64,000 nt of DNA from Pandoraea iniqua (GTDB lineage Bacteria > Pseudomonadota > Gammaproteobacteria > Burkholderiales > Burkholderiaceae), in contig NZ_CABPSF010000008.1 of assembly GCF_902459685.1 (NCBI RefSeq), positions 62,001 through 126,000 on the forward strand. Direction: 5' to 3'. The notes beneath the pieces were generated by a model, which was not told the DNA's origin, made no database searches, and was given only the letters and a program-made list of their open reading frames with translations. Each line of letters begins with the position of its first letter. The stretch's first letter is position 1. Shown here piece by piece: positions 16,732 through 26,657 of the stretch. The position numbers were made by a program, and so were the translations under genes.

Positions 16732-17634
16732 ATGACAAACCACACTCCGTCCGAGGCTGTCGAGCCTGCTGATCGCTACGCCGTGATCGGCCACCCGGTT
16801 GAACACAGCCAGTCGCCCTATATTCATGCCGAATTCGCGCGTGAGACGCAGCAGCACCTGACCTATGAGCGTCTGCTGGCACCGCTCGATGGCTTTGCCG
16901 CCTCCGTGCGCACATTCATCGAGAGCGGCGCACGCGGTGCCAACGTGACGGTGCCGTTCAAGCTGGAAGCGCACGCGCTGGCCGATCATCTGACCGAGCG
17001 CGCGCAGGCCGCCGGTGCGGTCAATACGCTGGTGTTCGACGCACGCGGGATCACGGGCGACAACACCGACGGCGTGGGCTTGGTGCGCGATATCGAAGGG
17101 TCACTCGACGTATCGCTGGCCGGGCGTCGCGTGCTGGTGCTCGGCGCTGGCGGCGCTTCGCGCGGGGCGTTGCTGCCGCTGATCGGTGCGGGCCCTTCGC
17201 TGCTGTTCGTCGCGAATCGTACGGCCGCGCGCGCGGATGAACTCGTCGCCCGCTTCGCCGACGCTGCCCGCTTCGCCGACGCTGCCCGCAACGCCGGTGT
17301 CAGTCTCGCCGGTGGCGGCTGGGACACGATTCCCACCGACTTCGACGTGGTCGTCAACGCCACGGCCGGCAGCCTGCAAGGCGACGTGCCGCCATTGCCG
17401 CCGGGCGTCTACGCCACGGGCGCGCTGGCCTACGACATGATGTACGGCGCGCATCCGACCGTGTTCATGACGCACGCCACCGCACACGGTGCGGCGAAGG
17501 TAGCCGACGGTCTGGGGATGCTGGTCGAGCAGGCCGCCGAGGCGTTTGCCGTATGGCGTGGTGTGCGTCCGTCCGCGGCGACGACGCAAGCCGTGCGGGC
17601 GGCGCTTCGCGCGCGTCTCGTGGCCAAGGGCTGA
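16732..17634 (+). CDS. aroE: Shikimate dehydrogenase (NADP+)
   Basis: A 300-residue enzyme that reduces 3-dehydroshikimate to shikimate. ATG 16732 was chosen: it lies shortly before the conserved YAVIGHPVEHSQSP, and the longer frame has no support. The catalytic Lys region is ANVTVPFKLEA, the NADP-binding loop is VLGAGGASRGALLPL followed by ANRTAARADEL, and the C-terminal GMLVEQAAEAF is present. An exact tandem 18-bp duplication inserts an extra RFADAA copy after the Rossmann region. It is followed after 9 bp by mtgA. Confidence 0.96.
   Translation: MTNHTPSEAVEPADRYAVIGHPVEHSQSPYIHAEFARETQQHLTYERLLAPLDGFAASVRTFIESGARGANVTVPFKLEAHALADHLTERAQAAGAVNTLVFDARGITGDNTDGVGLVRDIEGSLDVSLAGRRVLVLGAGGASRGALLPLIGAGPSLLFVANRTAARADELVARFADAARFADAARNAGVSLAGGGWDTIPTDFDVVVNATAGSLQGDVPPLPPGVYATGALAYDMMYGAHPTVFMTHATAHGAAKVADGLGMLVEQAAEAFAVWRGVRPSAATTQAVRAALRARLVAKG
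17251..17286 (+). repeat. Exact 18-bp tandem duplication inside aroE
   Basis: Bases 17251-17268 are repeated exactly at 17269-17286, giving RFADAARFADAA. The exactness at nucleotide level suggests a recent replication slippage event that kept the frame. Confidence 0.9.
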
Positions 17635-17643
17635 GCGCGTCCG

Positions 17644-18387
17644 ATGAGCGCCGTCCAACGCCGTGCCCCACGCAGTGCCCGCAAACGTCGGTGGGGGCCA
17701 TGGCAATGGACCGCCTACTTCGTGACGTTGCTCGTGGTGGGCATACTCGCCACGCAGCTCTATTACTTCCTGCAAATCGGCTGGTGGGTGCGCTTTAATC
17801 CGCAATCGACGGCGTTCATGCGTGCGGCGGAGCAGCGTTTGCGCGAGACCGATTCGAACGCGACGCTCAAGCATCAGTGGGTGCCGTACGACCAGATATC
17901 GCGCAATCTGAAGCGCGCGATCATCGCCAGCGAGGATGCCAACTTCGTCAATCACGACGGTTACGAGATCGACGCGATGCTCGGTGCGTGGGAGAAGAAT
18001 CAGAAGAAGGGGCACATCGTCGCCGGCGGCTCCACGATCTCGCAGCAACTCGCCAAGAACCTGTTTCTCTCGAGTGAGAAGAGCTATCTGCGCAAGGCGG
18101 AGGAGTTCAGCATCACGTGGATGCTCGAATTCTGGATGGACAAGCAGCGCATCTACGAGATCTATCTGAACTCGGTGGAGTGGGGCGAAGGGGTGTTCGG
18201 TGCCGAAGCGGCGGCGCGCTATTACTACGGTGTGCCGGCGTCGAAGCTGTCACCGTGGCAGGCGGCGCGGTTGGCCGTCATGCTGCCGCGGCCGCGCTAT
18301 TTCGACACGCACCGCAACTCGCCGTATCTTGCCCAACGCGCGGGCGTGATTGCGCGGCGCATGGGGGCTGCGGAATTGCCGCAGTAG
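17644..18387 (+). CDS. mtgA: Monofunctional peptidoglycan glycosyltransferase
   Basis: A 247-residue GT51 enzyme that polymerises lipid II into glycan strands. One N-terminal membrane helix (about residues 24-46) anchors it. The catalytic Glu97 lies in [12 protein letters not shown], and the second GT51 motif is [16 protein letters not shown], followed by [21 protein letters not shown]. No transpeptidase domain follows, which defines MtgA. The gene follows aroE by 9 bp and is convergent with mscS; its stop codon is inside a strong hairpin. Confidence 0.95.
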   Translation: MSAVQRRAPRSARKRRWGPWQWTAYFVTLLVVGILATQLYYFLQIGWWVRFNPQSTAFMRAAEQRLRETDSNATLKHQWVPYDQISRNLKRAIIASEDANFVNHDGYEIDAMLGAWEKNQKKGHIVAGGSTISQQLAKNLFLSSEKSYLRKAEEFSITWMLEFWMDKQRIYEIYLNSVEWGEGVFGAEAAARYYYGVPASKLSPWQAARLAVMLPRPRYFDTHRNSPYLAQRAGVIARRMGAAELPQ

Positions 18388-18398
18388 CGGCAATTCCG
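18371..18398. terminator. 12-bp hairpin spanning the mtgA stop codon
   Basis: Arms 18371-18382 and 18387-18398 are perfectly complementary around an AGTA loop. The mtgA TAG (18385-18387) sits at the loop/stem border. It lies between convergent mtgA and mscS and could serve as a bidirectional terminator, although neither side has a T-run. Confidence 0.5.
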
Positions 18399-18423
18399 GT
18401 GATGCCGGCAGGCCGCGATTCTC

Positions 18424-19278
18424 TTAGCGCGGCATGTCCGCCGGGATCTGCACGACAGTGCGGGTCGGGTACGGCAGCGAGCAGCCCGCGCCTTCGACCG
18501 TTTCCTTCACGCCGCGCTGAAGATCCCAGTAAAGCCCCCAGTAATTGGAGAGCAGCGACCAGACACGCACGTTCACGATCACCGAACTGTCGCTCACTTG
18601 CTTGACCATGATTTCCGGTGCCGGTTTATCGATCACGCGATCATCCTGCACCACGCGTTCGCGCAGGGCGTTCATGGCGGCATCGAGATCGTCGTCGAGC
18701 GCAATGCCGACGGTGATTTCCATGCGGCGCGTGGCATTACGGCTGTAGTTCGTCACCGGTTGGCCCCAGATCTGGCTATTCGGCACGCAGACGTAAATGC
18801 CGTCGGCATTGGTGAGCGTCGTGGTGAACAGGCCAATCTCTTCGACGGTGCCGGCCACCGCGCTGCCCGCTGTGATGTAGTCGCCAATGCGAAATGGCCG
18901 CAGGAGCAGCAGCATCGTGCCCGCCGCAATGTTCTGCAAAGTGCCTTGCAACGCCAGACCGATGGCGAGACCCGCCGCACCGAGTACCGCGATGATGCTG
19001 GCCGTTTGCACGCCGAACTGTGCCAGTACGGCGATGACGGTAATGATGCGTACCGACCATTGCACGATCGACGCGAGCAGCGGCTTGAGCGTGGCGTCGA
19101 AATTCGGCGAACGTCCCAGCGTCCTGCGCACGAAATTGCCCAGCCGTGCCGCGATCCAGAAGCCGATCAGCAGAATCAGCACGGCCTGTATGAACGACAG
19201 GCCGTAGTTCACCGCGTTGGCGGTGAGAAACCCCATCACGGCATCGAACGACGCCAAGGGTGTGGTCACTTCTGTCAT
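18424..19278 (-). CDS. mscS: Small-conductance mechanosensitive channel
   Basis: A 284-residue MscS channel that releases solutes on hypo-osmotic shock. Three N-terminal membrane helices are visible (about 25-45, 65-87, 94-120). The pore helix has the Ala/Gly-rich AAGLAIGLALQGTLQNIAAG typical of TM3. The beta domain begins with PFRIGDYITAGSAVAGTVEEIGLFTT, followed by VPNSQIWGQPVTNYSRN, both hallmarks of the family. Length matches the 286-residue E. coli protein. It is convergent with mtgA and divergent from corA. Confidence 0.95.
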   Translation of the reverse strand: MTEVTTPLASFDAVMGFLTANAVNYGLSFIQAVLILLIGFWIAARLGNFVRRTLGRSPNFDATLKPLLASIVQWSVRIITVIAVLAQFGVQTASIIAVLGAAGLAIGLALQGTLQNIAAGTMLLLLRPFRIGDYITAGSAVAGTVEEIGLFTTTLTNADGIYVCVPNSQIWGQPVTNYSRNATRRMEITVGIALDDDLDAAMNALRERVVQDDRVIDKPAPEIMVKQVSDSSVIVNVRVWSLLSNYWGLYWDLQRGVKETVEGAGCSLPYPTRTVVQIPADMPR

Positions 19279-19557
19279 CTCTTCAACTCCCTGTCAGCAG
19301 ACGTCTCGGAAACGTCGATATCAAAATTGACGCAAAGTGCGTTGATTGGTTCTTCAAGTGTGCCGAGGCTGGCGACGAATGGAAGCGATCTGGCCGACTT
19401 TGAGAATCGTCCTACACGGAAATACGGCGTCCGCTGACGCTGGCGGCACGGCGGCGGCGCTATCGTCACGCGCGTCCTGAGCCGTTGGGTGCCGCCCTTG
19501 GCGTGCCTGTCGCGTGCCTGTACACTTGGCGTCGCCGCGTAGCAGGGAGAATTCCGT

Positions 19558-20520
19558 TTGATCAATGCCTTCGTCATCCATAATGGCCGCCTGCAACAGG
19601 TGACCTGCGACCATCCGAGCGATCTGGCGAGTGTCTCGCCGGTCTGGGTCGATTTGCACAGTGAGTCGGAGGAAGAGCGCCGCTGGGTCGAAGAGGCCTA
19701 TGGCGTGAAGTTGCCCACGCGCGACGAACTCACCGATATCGAGGCGTCGGCGCGATATTACGAAGACGATGGCGGCGTGTTGCACGTGCGCACCGATTTT
19801 CTGCTCGACGAAGAAGAGCAGTCGCGCAACGTGCCGGTCGCGTTCGTTGTGCTCAAAGACCTGCTGATTTCCATCCACGACGAAGACCTGCCGGTATTCC
19901 GGCTGGTGCGCATGCGCGCGCGTATCCGGCCCGGTTCGGTGCGCGACGCCATGGACGTGCTGCTCGATCTGTATTCGACCGATGCCGAGTATTCGGCCGA
20001 CTCGCTCGAAGGCGTGTACGCGGCGCTTGAAGAGGTGAGCCGGCGCGTGCTGGGCAAGAACCTGACCGACGCGGATGCGGCCAAGGCGCTCGAGAGCATT
20101 GCGGCCGAGGAAGATCTGAACGGGCGTATCCGGCGCAACGTGATGGACACGCGGCGGGCGGTGTCGTTTTTGATGCGCACGCGCATGCTCAAGGACGAGC
20201 AGTATCAGGAAGGCAAGCAGATCCTGCGTGACATCGAGTCGCTCGACAACCACACGGCGTATCTGTTCGACAAGATCAACTTCCTGATGGACGCCACCAT
20301 CGGTTTCATCAACATCAATCAGAACAAGATCATCAAGATCTTCTCGGTGGCCGCGGTGGCGTTCCTGCCGCCGACGCTCATCGCGAGTATCTACGGCATG
20401 AACTTCCAGATGATGCCGGAACTGCAATGGGAGGCGGGGTATCCGTTCGCGGTCGGCCTGATGATCCTGTCGGCGATCGCGCCGTTCCTGTATTTCCGTC
20501 ACCGCGGCTGGCTCGACTGA
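19558..20520 (+). CDS. corA: CorA-family Mg2+/Co2+ transporter
   Basis: A 320-residue divalent metal transporter. A long cytoplasmic N-terminal domain precedes two C-terminal membrane helices; the signature GMN (280-282, in YGMNFQMMPEL) follows the first. The start is TTG 19558, with AGGGAGA about 9 nt upstream; no better ATG exists near the conserved beginning INAFVIHNG. It is divergent from mscS across 279 bp, in which I see no other gene. Confidence 0.94.
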   Translation: MINAFVIHNGRLQQVTCDHPSDLASVSPVWVDLHSESEEERRWVEEAYGVKLPTRDELTDIEASARYYEDDGGVLHVRTDFLLDEEEQSRNVPVAFVVLKDLLISIHDEDLPVFRLVRMRARIRPGSVRDAMDVLLDLYSTDAEYSADSLEGVYAALEEVSRRVLGKNLTDADAAKALESIAAEEDLNGRIRRNVMDTRRAVSFLMRTRMLKDEQYQEGKQILRDIESLDNHTAYLFDKINFLMDATIGFININQNKIIKIFSVAAVAFLPPTLIASIYGMNFQMMPELQWEAGYPFAVGLMILSAIAPFLYFRHRGWLD

Positions 20521-20541
20521 GGGGGAAGGGTGCCGAGCAGG

Positions 20542-20547
20542 TAAAAT
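20542..20547 (+). promoter_or_regulatory. Possible -10 element for pyrF
   Basis: TAAAAT lies 36 bp before the pyrF ATG, a normal distance. No matching -35 is seen, so the call is weak. Confidence 0.3.
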
Positions 20548-20583
20548 AGCGGCCTCGAATCGGAACACCGCCGGAAAACCGTC

Positions 20584-21396
20584 ATGACATTCACGCAAGC
20601 CCTCAGCTCAGCCTGGACCCGCAACAACTCGCTGTTGTGCGTCGGCCTCGATCCCGAACCGTCGCGTATCCCGGCCCATTTGCAGGGGCGCCCGGACGCC
20701 ATCTTTGAATTCTGCCGCCAGATCGTCGATGCCACGGCACCGTACGCGTGCGCGTTCAAGCCACAGATTGCCTACTTCGCAGCGCATCGCGCCGAAGAGC
20801 AGCTTGAGCGCCTGATCGCTCACATTCACGCCGATCATCCGGGCCTGCCCGTGATTCTCGATGCCAAGCGCGGCGACATTGGCAGCACCGCCGAGCAGTA
20901 CGCCCGCGAAGCATTCGAGCGCTATCGCGCCGATGCCGTGACCGTGAACCCGTACATGGGTTTCGATTCGCTGGAGCCGTATCTGGCGCACACCGACAAG
21001 GGCGTGATCGTGCTGTGCCGCACGTCGAACCCGGGGGGCAGCGATCTTCAGTTTCTCGATGTCGACGGCAAGCCGCTGTATCAGACGGTTGCCCGTCTGG
21101 CCGCTGGCCCGTGGAACACGAGCGGGCAGATCGGTCTGGTGGTGGGTGCCACGTTCCCGGCCGAAATCGCTACGGTGCGCGGCATCGTCGGCGACATGCC
21201 GTTGCTGATTCCCGGTGTCGGAGCGCAGGGCGGCGATGTGGAAGCGACGGTCAAGGCCGGCCGCACGGCCAATGGCACGGGCATGATGGTCAACTCGTCG
21301 CGCGCCATTATTTACGCCGGACGCGATGAGCAGTTTGCTGCCGCTGCCGCCGTCGCTGCGGAGAAGACGCGCGACAGCATCAACGCGTATCGGTAA
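20584..21396 (+). CDS. pyrF: Orotidine 5'-phosphate decarboxylase, type 2
   Basis: A 270-residue OMP decarboxylase, the last step of de novo UMP synthesis. The start region [13 protein letters not shown] and the catalytic Asp/Lys/Asp set ([17 protein letters not shown]; Asp93, Lys95, Asp98) identify it. Its length and this motif assign it to the longer type 2 subfamily. It is followed by a strong bidirectional terminator separating it from convergent pncC. Confidence 0.95.
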   Translation: MTFTQALSSAWTRNNSLLCVGLDPEPSRIPAHLQGRPDAIFEFCRQIVDATAPYACAFKPQIAYFAAHRAEEQLERLIAHIHADHPGLPVILDAKRGDIGSTAEQYAREAFERYRADAVTVNPYMGFDSLEPYLAHTDKGVIVLCRTSNPGGSDLQFLDVDGKPLYQTVARLAAGPWNTSGQIGLVVGATFPAEIATVRGIVGDMPLLIPGVGAQGGDVEATVKAGRTANGTGMMVNSSRAIIYAGRDEQFAAAAAVAAEKTRDSINAYR

Positions 21397-21478
21397 TCCC
21401 GGCAGACACCCGTGATGCGGCGGAGGCCGTCGCACGGGGGCTGCGACTGCGGTACTGCGTCAGCGCCAGTACCACGAT

Positions 21479-21525
21479 AAAAAACAGCGCCTGCGAATCG
21501 AAAAATCGCAAGGCGCTGTTTTTTT
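21479..21525. terminator. Bidirectional terminator between pyrF and pncC
   Basis: A long stem (21479-21496 with 21506-21524, one bulged base) has an A-run on the left arm and a T-run on the right, so it works in both directions. Confidence 0.85.
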
Positions 21526-21601
21526 ATGTCTTTCGGGCTTCGCCGTTGGGGCGGGCCGATGTTGTGTCGATGTTGACCCGAGAGCGTGCCGGCGCCGTGA
21601 T

Positions 21602-22105
21602 TTACGACTCGGCGGTGTCGAGCAATTCGATCACGCCGCGCAACGCGTGTTGTGCCGCCTGACTGCGCACTTGTGTGCGGTCGCCCTTGAAGTGTTTCGT
21701 TTCGACAATCGTCTTCACGCGATTGCTCCATCCGAAGCACACCATGCCGACCGGCTTGTCGGGCGTGCCGCCACCGGGGCCGGCAACACCGGTGATCGAC
21801 AGCGAAATCTGCGCGCGGCTGTTGAACAACGCCCCTTCGGCCATGGCGCGTGCCACGGGTTCGCTCACCGCACCGTGTTTCTCGATCAGTTCGGCAGGCA
21901 CGCCGATCATTTCGGTCTTGGCCTGATTCGAGTAAGTGACAAAGCCACGTTCAAACCAGTTGCTGCTGCCCGAAATATCCGTGATCGCGGCGGCCACGAG
22001 CCCGCCGGTGCACGACTCCGCGGTGGTCAGCATCAGACGCTCGTCACGCAGACGATTGCCGACTTTTACCGACAGTTGGGCCAGAAGAGCTTGTTGGGAA
22101 ACCAC
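21602..22105 (-). CDS. pncC: Nicotinamide-nucleotide amidohydrolase (CinA C-terminal domain type)
   Basis: A 167-residue stand-alone CinA C-terminal domain that deamidates NMN to NaMN in pyridine nucleotide salvage. The active-site segment LTTAESCTGGLVAAAI and the later SITGVAGPGGGTPDKPVG are the family signatures. The N-terminal CinA domain is absent, as usual in betaproteobacteria. It is 68 bp downstream of pgpA on the same strand. Confidence 0.94.
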   Translation of the reverse strand: MVSQQALLAQLSVKVGNRLRDERLMLTTAESCTGGLVAAAITDISGSSNWFERGFVTYSNQAKTEMIGVPAELIEKHGAVSEPVARAMAEGALFNSRAQISLSITGVAGPGGGTPDKPVGMVCFGWSNRVKTIVETKHFKGDRTQVRSQAAQHALRGVIELLDTAES

Positions 22106-22173
22106 GGGACGACGCCTTCAAAAGTGTATGTGCGGGGTGCTGCGGCCGACCGGACCATCCATTCGTTCGCCAT

Positions 22174-22695
22174 TCAGATCGAGCGCCACAGTGCAATGAC
22201 CAGCAGCGTGCAGAATGCGGCGACGAGATCGTCGAGCATGATGCCGAGGCCACCTTTCACGGTGCGGTCGAAGTAACGGATCGGCGGCGGCTTCACCGCA
22301 TCGAAGAAGCGGAACAGGATGAACGCCACCAATTGACCGACGAAGCTCGTGGGTGTGATGAGCAGCAGCACGATCCAGAACGCCACAATCTCGTCCCACA
22401 CCACGGCGCTCGGGTCCTGCGTGCCGAGCTTGCGGGCCGTAAAGCCGCAGATCCAGATGCCGCCGATGACCGCAACGGCAATCAGCGTCGCCCAGCCGGT
22501 GACCGTCAGATACAGATTCAGTACGAGATACGAAGCCCAGCCGAAGAGCGTGCCGACCGTTCCCGGTGCCAGGGACGACAGTCCCGTGCCGAAGCCGAGG
22601 GAAAACAGGTGGGCGGGGTGCGACAGCAGGAAACGCGTGTTCGGCCGGCGCGGGCCGCTGCCCGGATTGAGGGCGGCCGTTTGGTCAGTACTCAT
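22174..22695 (-). CDS. pgpA: Phosphatidylglycerophosphatase A
   Basis: A 173-residue integral membrane phosphatase that converts phosphatidylglycerophosphate to phosphatidylglycerol. The N-terminal FGTGLSSLAPGTVGTLFGW and the acidic site AVVWDEIVAFW are typical of PgpA; FFDAVKPPPIRYFDR and GGLGIMLDDLVAAF carry further conserved Asp residues. About four membrane segments are visible. Its ATG overlaps the thiL stop by 4 nt, the common thiL-pgpA arrangement. Confidence 0.95.
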   Translation of the reverse strand: MSTDQTAALNPGSGPRRPNTRFLLSHPAHLFSLGFGTGLSSLAPGTVGTLFGWASYLVLNLYLTVTGWATLIAVAVIGGIWICGFTARKLGTQDPSAVVWDEIVAFWIVLLLITPTSFVGQLVAFILFRFFDAVKPPPIRYFDRTVKGGLGIMLDDLVAAFCTLLVIALWRSI

Positions 22696-23693
22696 TGGAA
22701 ATGGTCGAAACTTTTGAAGTCGGCAGCGACAGGCGCCCCCGTATCATCGTGTAATTGCAGTGGGGTCTGACGTGCATCAGGAAGCGCTATTGTACCGATA
22801 CGCGTCACGCGCAGGCCGAGTTCGTTGCCGATGGCGGTAATTCGGTCGCGTTGCGCGCTGTCGGCGCAGAAGCACAGCTGGTAATCGTCACCACCGGCCA
22901 ATGTGCAAAGTCGCTGGATCGCCTGCGATTGTGCGGCGAGTTCGGGCGAGCGCGGCAACGCATCGACGTTGAGCCGAGCCCCCACCCCCGAGCGCTTGAG
23001 AATATGACCGAGATCGCCGAGCAGGCCATCGGACACGTCGAGCGCCGCACGCGCCACGCCGCGAAGCGCCATGCCGAGCGCAATCTGCGGTTCGGGCCAG
23101 TCCATCGCACGGCGCACCCGATCGACGCTGGCATCGTCCAACGTCCATTCACCGCGCAATACGCCGAGTGCCAGCCGTGCATCCCCCAACGTGCCGGAAA
23201 CCCAGATATCGTCGCCGGGCTGTGCCGCGTCGCGTCGCAGCGCATGTGCGCCCGGCACCGCGCCGAAAACAGTCACACAAAGGTTGCGGGGGCCGCGCGT
23301 GGTGTCGCCGCCGATCAACGGGCAATCATAGCGATCGGCCAGCGCGGCCAGTCCTGCCGCGAAGGGCCCGAGCCACGCCGGGTCACTGTCGGGCAAGGCG
23401 AGCGCGAGCGTAAAACCGAGCGGTTTGGCACCCATCGCCGCGAGGTCCGACAAGTTCACGGCCAGCGTCTTGTGACCCAGCGCGCGAGGATCCACGTCAG
23501 GGAAGAAATGACGCCCTTCAACCAGCATGTCCGTCGAGATCGCAAGCTGTTCGCCCGTTGGCGGGCGCAGCAAGGCGCAGTCGTCGCCGATGCCGAGCGT
23601 CACTTGATCCCCCTGACGCGTCGCTCCGGCGAAGAAGCGATCGATCAGCGAGAACTCGGACAAAGGTAAGGGCGTTGACGTAGGCATGGTCAT
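22692..23693 (-). CDS. thiL: Thiamine-monophosphate kinase
   Basis: An enzyme of about 333 residues that phosphorylates thiamine phosphate to thiamine diphosphate with ATP. It has EFSLIDRFF near the start, the metal-site GIGDDCALLRPP, VNLSDLAAMGAKPLGFTL and GGDTTRGPRNLCVTVFG. ATG 23693 was chosen to keep the leader short before the conserved region; ATG 23687 and ATG 23738 are alternatives and none has a clear ribosome binding site. The stop overlaps pgpA by 4 nt. No TPP riboswitch is seen upstream. Confidence 0.93.
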   Translation of the reverse strand: MTMPTSTPLPLSEFSLIDRFFAGATRQGDQVTLGIGDDCALLRPPTGEQLAISTDMLVEGRHFFPDVDPRALGHKTLAVNLSDLAAMGAKPLGFTLALALPDSDPAWLGPFAAGLAALADRYDCPLIGGDTTRGPRNLCVTVFGAVPGAHALRRDAAQPGDDIWVSGTLGDARLALGVLRGEWTLDDASVDRVRRAMDWPEPQIALGMALRGVARAALDVSDGLLGDLGHILKRSGVGARLNVDALPRSPELAAQSQAIQRLCTLAGGDDYQLCFCADSAQRDRITAIGNELGLRVTRIGTIALPDARQTPLQLHDDTGAPVAADFKSFDHFQ

Positions 23694-24064
23694 GGGTGAC
23701 GAAGTGTCGGCGTTGCGGGCAATGACGTGGCGCGTCATGCGAAGTCGGCAGGCCTTTGGCGAAAAGACGACGGCAACCTATTTTACGAGCGCCCCCGGGT
23801 TTTCCCAATGCCCTTGTGGCGTGCTTGTACGATTTCGGCACGCGGCTTAGTCATGTCTCGGACTGCACCTTACCGAAATTTCATCCCTGGTCCGAAAATC
23901 GCGAATATGGTGCGATGCAGCGTTGAATTCTCGCGGAATTATCGCGACGATGCTCAGATCGAAGGTGCAGCCCTTATCCGCTTTTTGCATAAATGGCGTG
24001 AATAAATAGGGCTACAATTCGCATAGAAAATTTGAGCCATTCTGTCCGTTAAGAGCTTCCCCTC
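23694..24064. other. Divergent thiL/maeB intergenic region
   Basis: This 371-bp gap holds no gene I can support. It contains the possible thiL promoter, a small hairpin at 23931-23947, and on the plus strand a TACAAT (24013-24018) about 47 bp before maeB that may be its -10 box, although the nearest TTGCAT is too far away (22 bp). Confidence 0.5.
23780..23808 (-). promoter_or_regulatory. Possible promoter of thiL-pgpA
   Basis: On the minus strand TTGGGA (23808-23803) and TAAAAT (23785-23780) are 17 bp apart. The start would be near 23773, upstream of all candidate thiL start codons. Confidence 0.4.
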
Positions 24065-26368
24065 ATGCCCACGCCGATCGATCCGAAACTGCGCGAAGCT
24101 GCGCTCGAGTATCACGAATTCCCCACCCCCGGCAAAATTGCCATCGCCCCGACCAAGCAGTTACTGAACCAGCGCGATCTGGCGCTGGCGTACTCGCCGG
24201 GCGTTGCCGCCGCGTGTGAAGAAATCGTCATCGACCCGCTCAACGCCTCGCGCTACACCGCGCGCGGCAATCTGGTCGGCGTGATCTCGAACGGCACGGC
24301 CGTGCTGGGTCTCGGCGATATCGGCCCGCTCGCTTCCAAGCCGGTGATGGAAGGTAAGGGCGTGCTGTTCAAGAAGTTCGCCAATATCGACGTGTTCGAT
24401 ATCGAAATCGACGAGAAGGACCCCGAAAAGCTCGTCGACATCATCGCGGCGCTCGAACCGACGTTCGGCGCGATCAACCTTGAAGACATCAAGGCGCCCG
24501 AGTGCTTCATCGTCGAGCGCAAGCTGCGCGAGCGCATGAAGATTCCGGTCTTCCACGACGATCAGCACGGCACCGCCATCGTGGTGGCAGCGGCGCTCAT
24601 CAACGGCCTGAAGGTGGTCGGCAAGGATCTGACGTCGGTCAAGGTGGTGACCTCCGGCGCCGGTGCCGCAGCACTCGCCTGTCTCGACCTCATCGTGGAC
24701 ATGGGCCTGCCCATCGAGAACATTTGGGTGACGGATCTGGCCGGTGTGGTGTATGAAGGCCGTACCGAACTGATGGACCCCGAGAAGATTCGCTTCGCGC
24801 AGAAGACCGACGCGCGCGGGCTTGCCGAGGTGATCGGCGGTGCCGACGTGTTCCTCGGCCTGTCGGCTGCGGGCGTGCTCAAGCCGGAAATGGTCAAGAC
24901 CATGGCCGACAAGCCGCTGATTTTCGCGCTGGCCAACCCGAATCCGGAAATCACGCCGGAACTCGCGAAGGAAGTGCGTCCGGATTGCGTGATGGCCACG
25001 GGCCGCACCGACTATCCGAATCAGGTCAACAACGTGCTGTGCTTCCCGTTCATCTTCCGTGGCGCACTCGACGTGGGTGCCACGACGATTACGCGCTCGA
25101 TGGAAATCGCCGCCGTGAACGCGCTGGCAGAACTGGCACGTCAGGAGCAGAGCGACATCGTCGCCTCGGCCTACGGCATCAAGAACCTGTCGTTCGGCCC
25201 TGAATATCTGATTCCGAAGCCGTTCGATCCGCGCTTGCTGGTCAAGGTCGCTACTGCCGTGGCCGAAGCCGCGATGGCGGCTGGTGTCGCAACGCGTCCG
25301 CTCGCCGACGTCGACGCCTACGAGCAATCGTTGCAGCAATTCGTGTATCACAGCGGCGGTCTGATGAAGCCGCTGTTTTCGGTGGCGCGCAGTGTGCCGG
25401 CCGACAAGAAGCGCATCGCATTTGCCGAAGGGGAAGAAGAGCGCGTGCTGCGCGCGGTCCAGATTCTCGTGGATGAGCGCGTTGCCACGCCGATTCTGGT
25501 CGGTCGTCCGGCCGTCATCGAACATCGTATTCAGCAGTACGGTCTGCGTCTGACCGCCGGCGTCGACTTCACGGTCGTCAACCCGGAGCACGACGAGCGC
25601 TACCGCGACTACTGGGAGACGTATCACCAGTTGACCAACCGCAAGGGCGTGACGGCATCGTACGCACGTGTGGAAATGCGCCGCCGGACCACGCTCATCG
25701 CCGCCATGCTGGTGCGCAAGGGTGAAGCCGATGGCCTGATCTGCGGAACCGTGTCGACCCCGGGCCGTCACCTCCACTTTATCGATCGTGTGATCGGCAA
25801 GCGCGAAGGCGGTCATGTGTACGGCGCGATGAACGCGCTGATTCTGCCGAATCGTCAGATTTTCCTGGTCGATACGCACATCAATCAGGATCCGAGCGCG
25901 GAAGAACTCGCCGAAATCACGCTGATGGCCGCGGAAGAGATCCGCCGCTTCGGCATTCAGCCGAAGGTTGCACTGCTGTCGCACTCGAACTTCGGGACGA
26001 GCGACGCAGGTTGCGCCCGCAAGATGCGCGAAACGCTGGCGATTCTGCAAGAACGTGCACCTGAGCTGGAAGTGGACGGCGAAATGCATGGCGATTGCGC
26101 CCTCGACCCGGAGCTGCGTGCGCGCATCATGCCGGAGTCGACGCTGACCGGTGCAGCCAACCTGCTGGTCATGCCGAACATCGACGCGGCGAACATTGCC
26201 TACAACCTGCTCAAGACGGCCGCAGGCAACAACGTGGCGATCGGGCCGATCTTGCTGGGGGCGGCCAAGCCGGTGCACATCCTCACGGAATCGGCGACGG
26301 TGCGACGCATCATCAACATGGTCGCGTTGGTAGTGGCCGATGCGGCAGCGCAACAAGAAACGCGCTGA
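24065..26368 (+). CDS. maeB: NADP-dependent malic enzyme with phosphotransacetylase-like domain
   Basis: A 767-residue fused protein. Residues 1 to about 430 are malic enzyme, which decarboxylates malate to pyruvate with NADP+. Visible are [17 protein letters not shown], the catalytic region [20 protein letters not shown] and the nucleotide site [13 protein letters not shown]. From about residue 440 to the end is a phosphate acetyl/butyryl-transferase-like domain ([19 protein letters not shown] ... [17 protein letters not shown]). That domain is regulatory and usually inactive in MaeB. Length matches the E. coli protein. A terminator follows. Confidence 0.96.
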   Translation: MPTPIDPKLREAALEYHEFPTPGKIAIAPTKQLLNQRDLALAYSPGVAAACEEIVIDPLNASRYTARGNLVGVISNGTAVLGLGDIGPLASKPVMEGKGVLFKKFANIDVFDIEIDEKDPEKLVDIIAALEPTFGAINLEDIKAPECFIVERKLRERMKIPVFHDDQHGTAIVVAAALINGLKVVGKDLTSVKVVTSGAGAAALACLDLIVDMGLPIENIWVTDLAGVVYEGRTELMDPEKIRFAQKTDARGLAEVIGGADVFLGLSAAGVLKPEMVKTMADKPLIFALANPNPEITPELAKEVRPDCVMATGRTDYPNQVNNVLCFPFIFRGALDVGATTITRSMEIAAVNALAELARQEQSDIVASAYGIKNLSFGPEYLIPKPFDPRLLVKVATAVAEAAMAAGVATRPLADVDAYEQSLQQFVYHSGGLMKPLFSVARSVPADKKRIAFAEGEEERVLRAVQILVDERVATPILVGRPAVIEHRIQQYGLRLTAGVDFTVVNPEHDERYRDYWETYHQLTNRKGVTASYARVEMRRRTTLIAAMLVRKGEADGLICGTVSTPGRHLHFIDRVIGKREGGHVYGAMNALILPNRQIFLVDTHINQDPSAEELAEITLMAAEEIRRFGIQPKVALLSHSNFGTSDAGCARKMRETLAILQERAPELEVDGEMHGDCALDPELRARIMPESTLTGAANLLVMPNIDAANIAYNLLKTAAGNNVAIGPILLGAAKPVHILTESATVRRIINMVALVVADAAAQQETR

Positions 26369-26417
26369 CCGATCAGGGCCGATGGGCGGTTCGCCGCCGT
26401 TCGGCCCACATTAGCCA

Positions 26418-26457
26418 CAAAACGCCGCACCTTTCCGGGGCGGCGTTTTGTCATTTT
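26418..26457 (+). terminator. Terminator of maeB
   Basis: A perfect 11-bp stem (26418-26428 with 26440-26450) with an A-run before and TCATTTT after. Confidence 0.8.
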
Positions 26458-26504
26458 AGCGACGCATTTTTCGTATCGTATATCGATATGTGTGCACTCA
26501 CTTC

Positions 26505-26528
26505 CATGAAAAACTCTTTGTTTTCATG
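26505..26528. repeat. Perfect 8-bp AT-rich inverted repeat upstream of the RNase gene
   Basis: CATGAAAA at 26505-26512 and TTTTCATG at 26521-26528 flank an 8-nt centre. A 10-bp palindrome ATATCGATAT lies just upstream at 26480-26489. Both sit in an unusually AT-rich stretch of about 200 bp before the secreted ribonuclease gene and are candidate regulator sites. Confidence 0.5.
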
Positions 26529-26657
26529 AATTTGTTGAGTGAATTAGTTGCCAAATGTAAGCCGACATTGATTCCGGGGAGTAATAGCGATACCCTTACG
26601 GCTTCACCCACCAGAACGGGCCCGCAGCGCAAAACCGCGCAGGCCGACAACCTAGCT

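Noticed and set aside
23694-23780. TPP riboswitch in front of thiL
   Set aside because: The conserved THI-box motifs are not visible in the short leader, and the region contains no multi-stem fold typical of it.
26490-26657. Longer form of the secreted RNase starting at GTG/ATG near 26490 or 26526
   Set aside because: The extension would place about 56 residues before a well-formed signal peptide.
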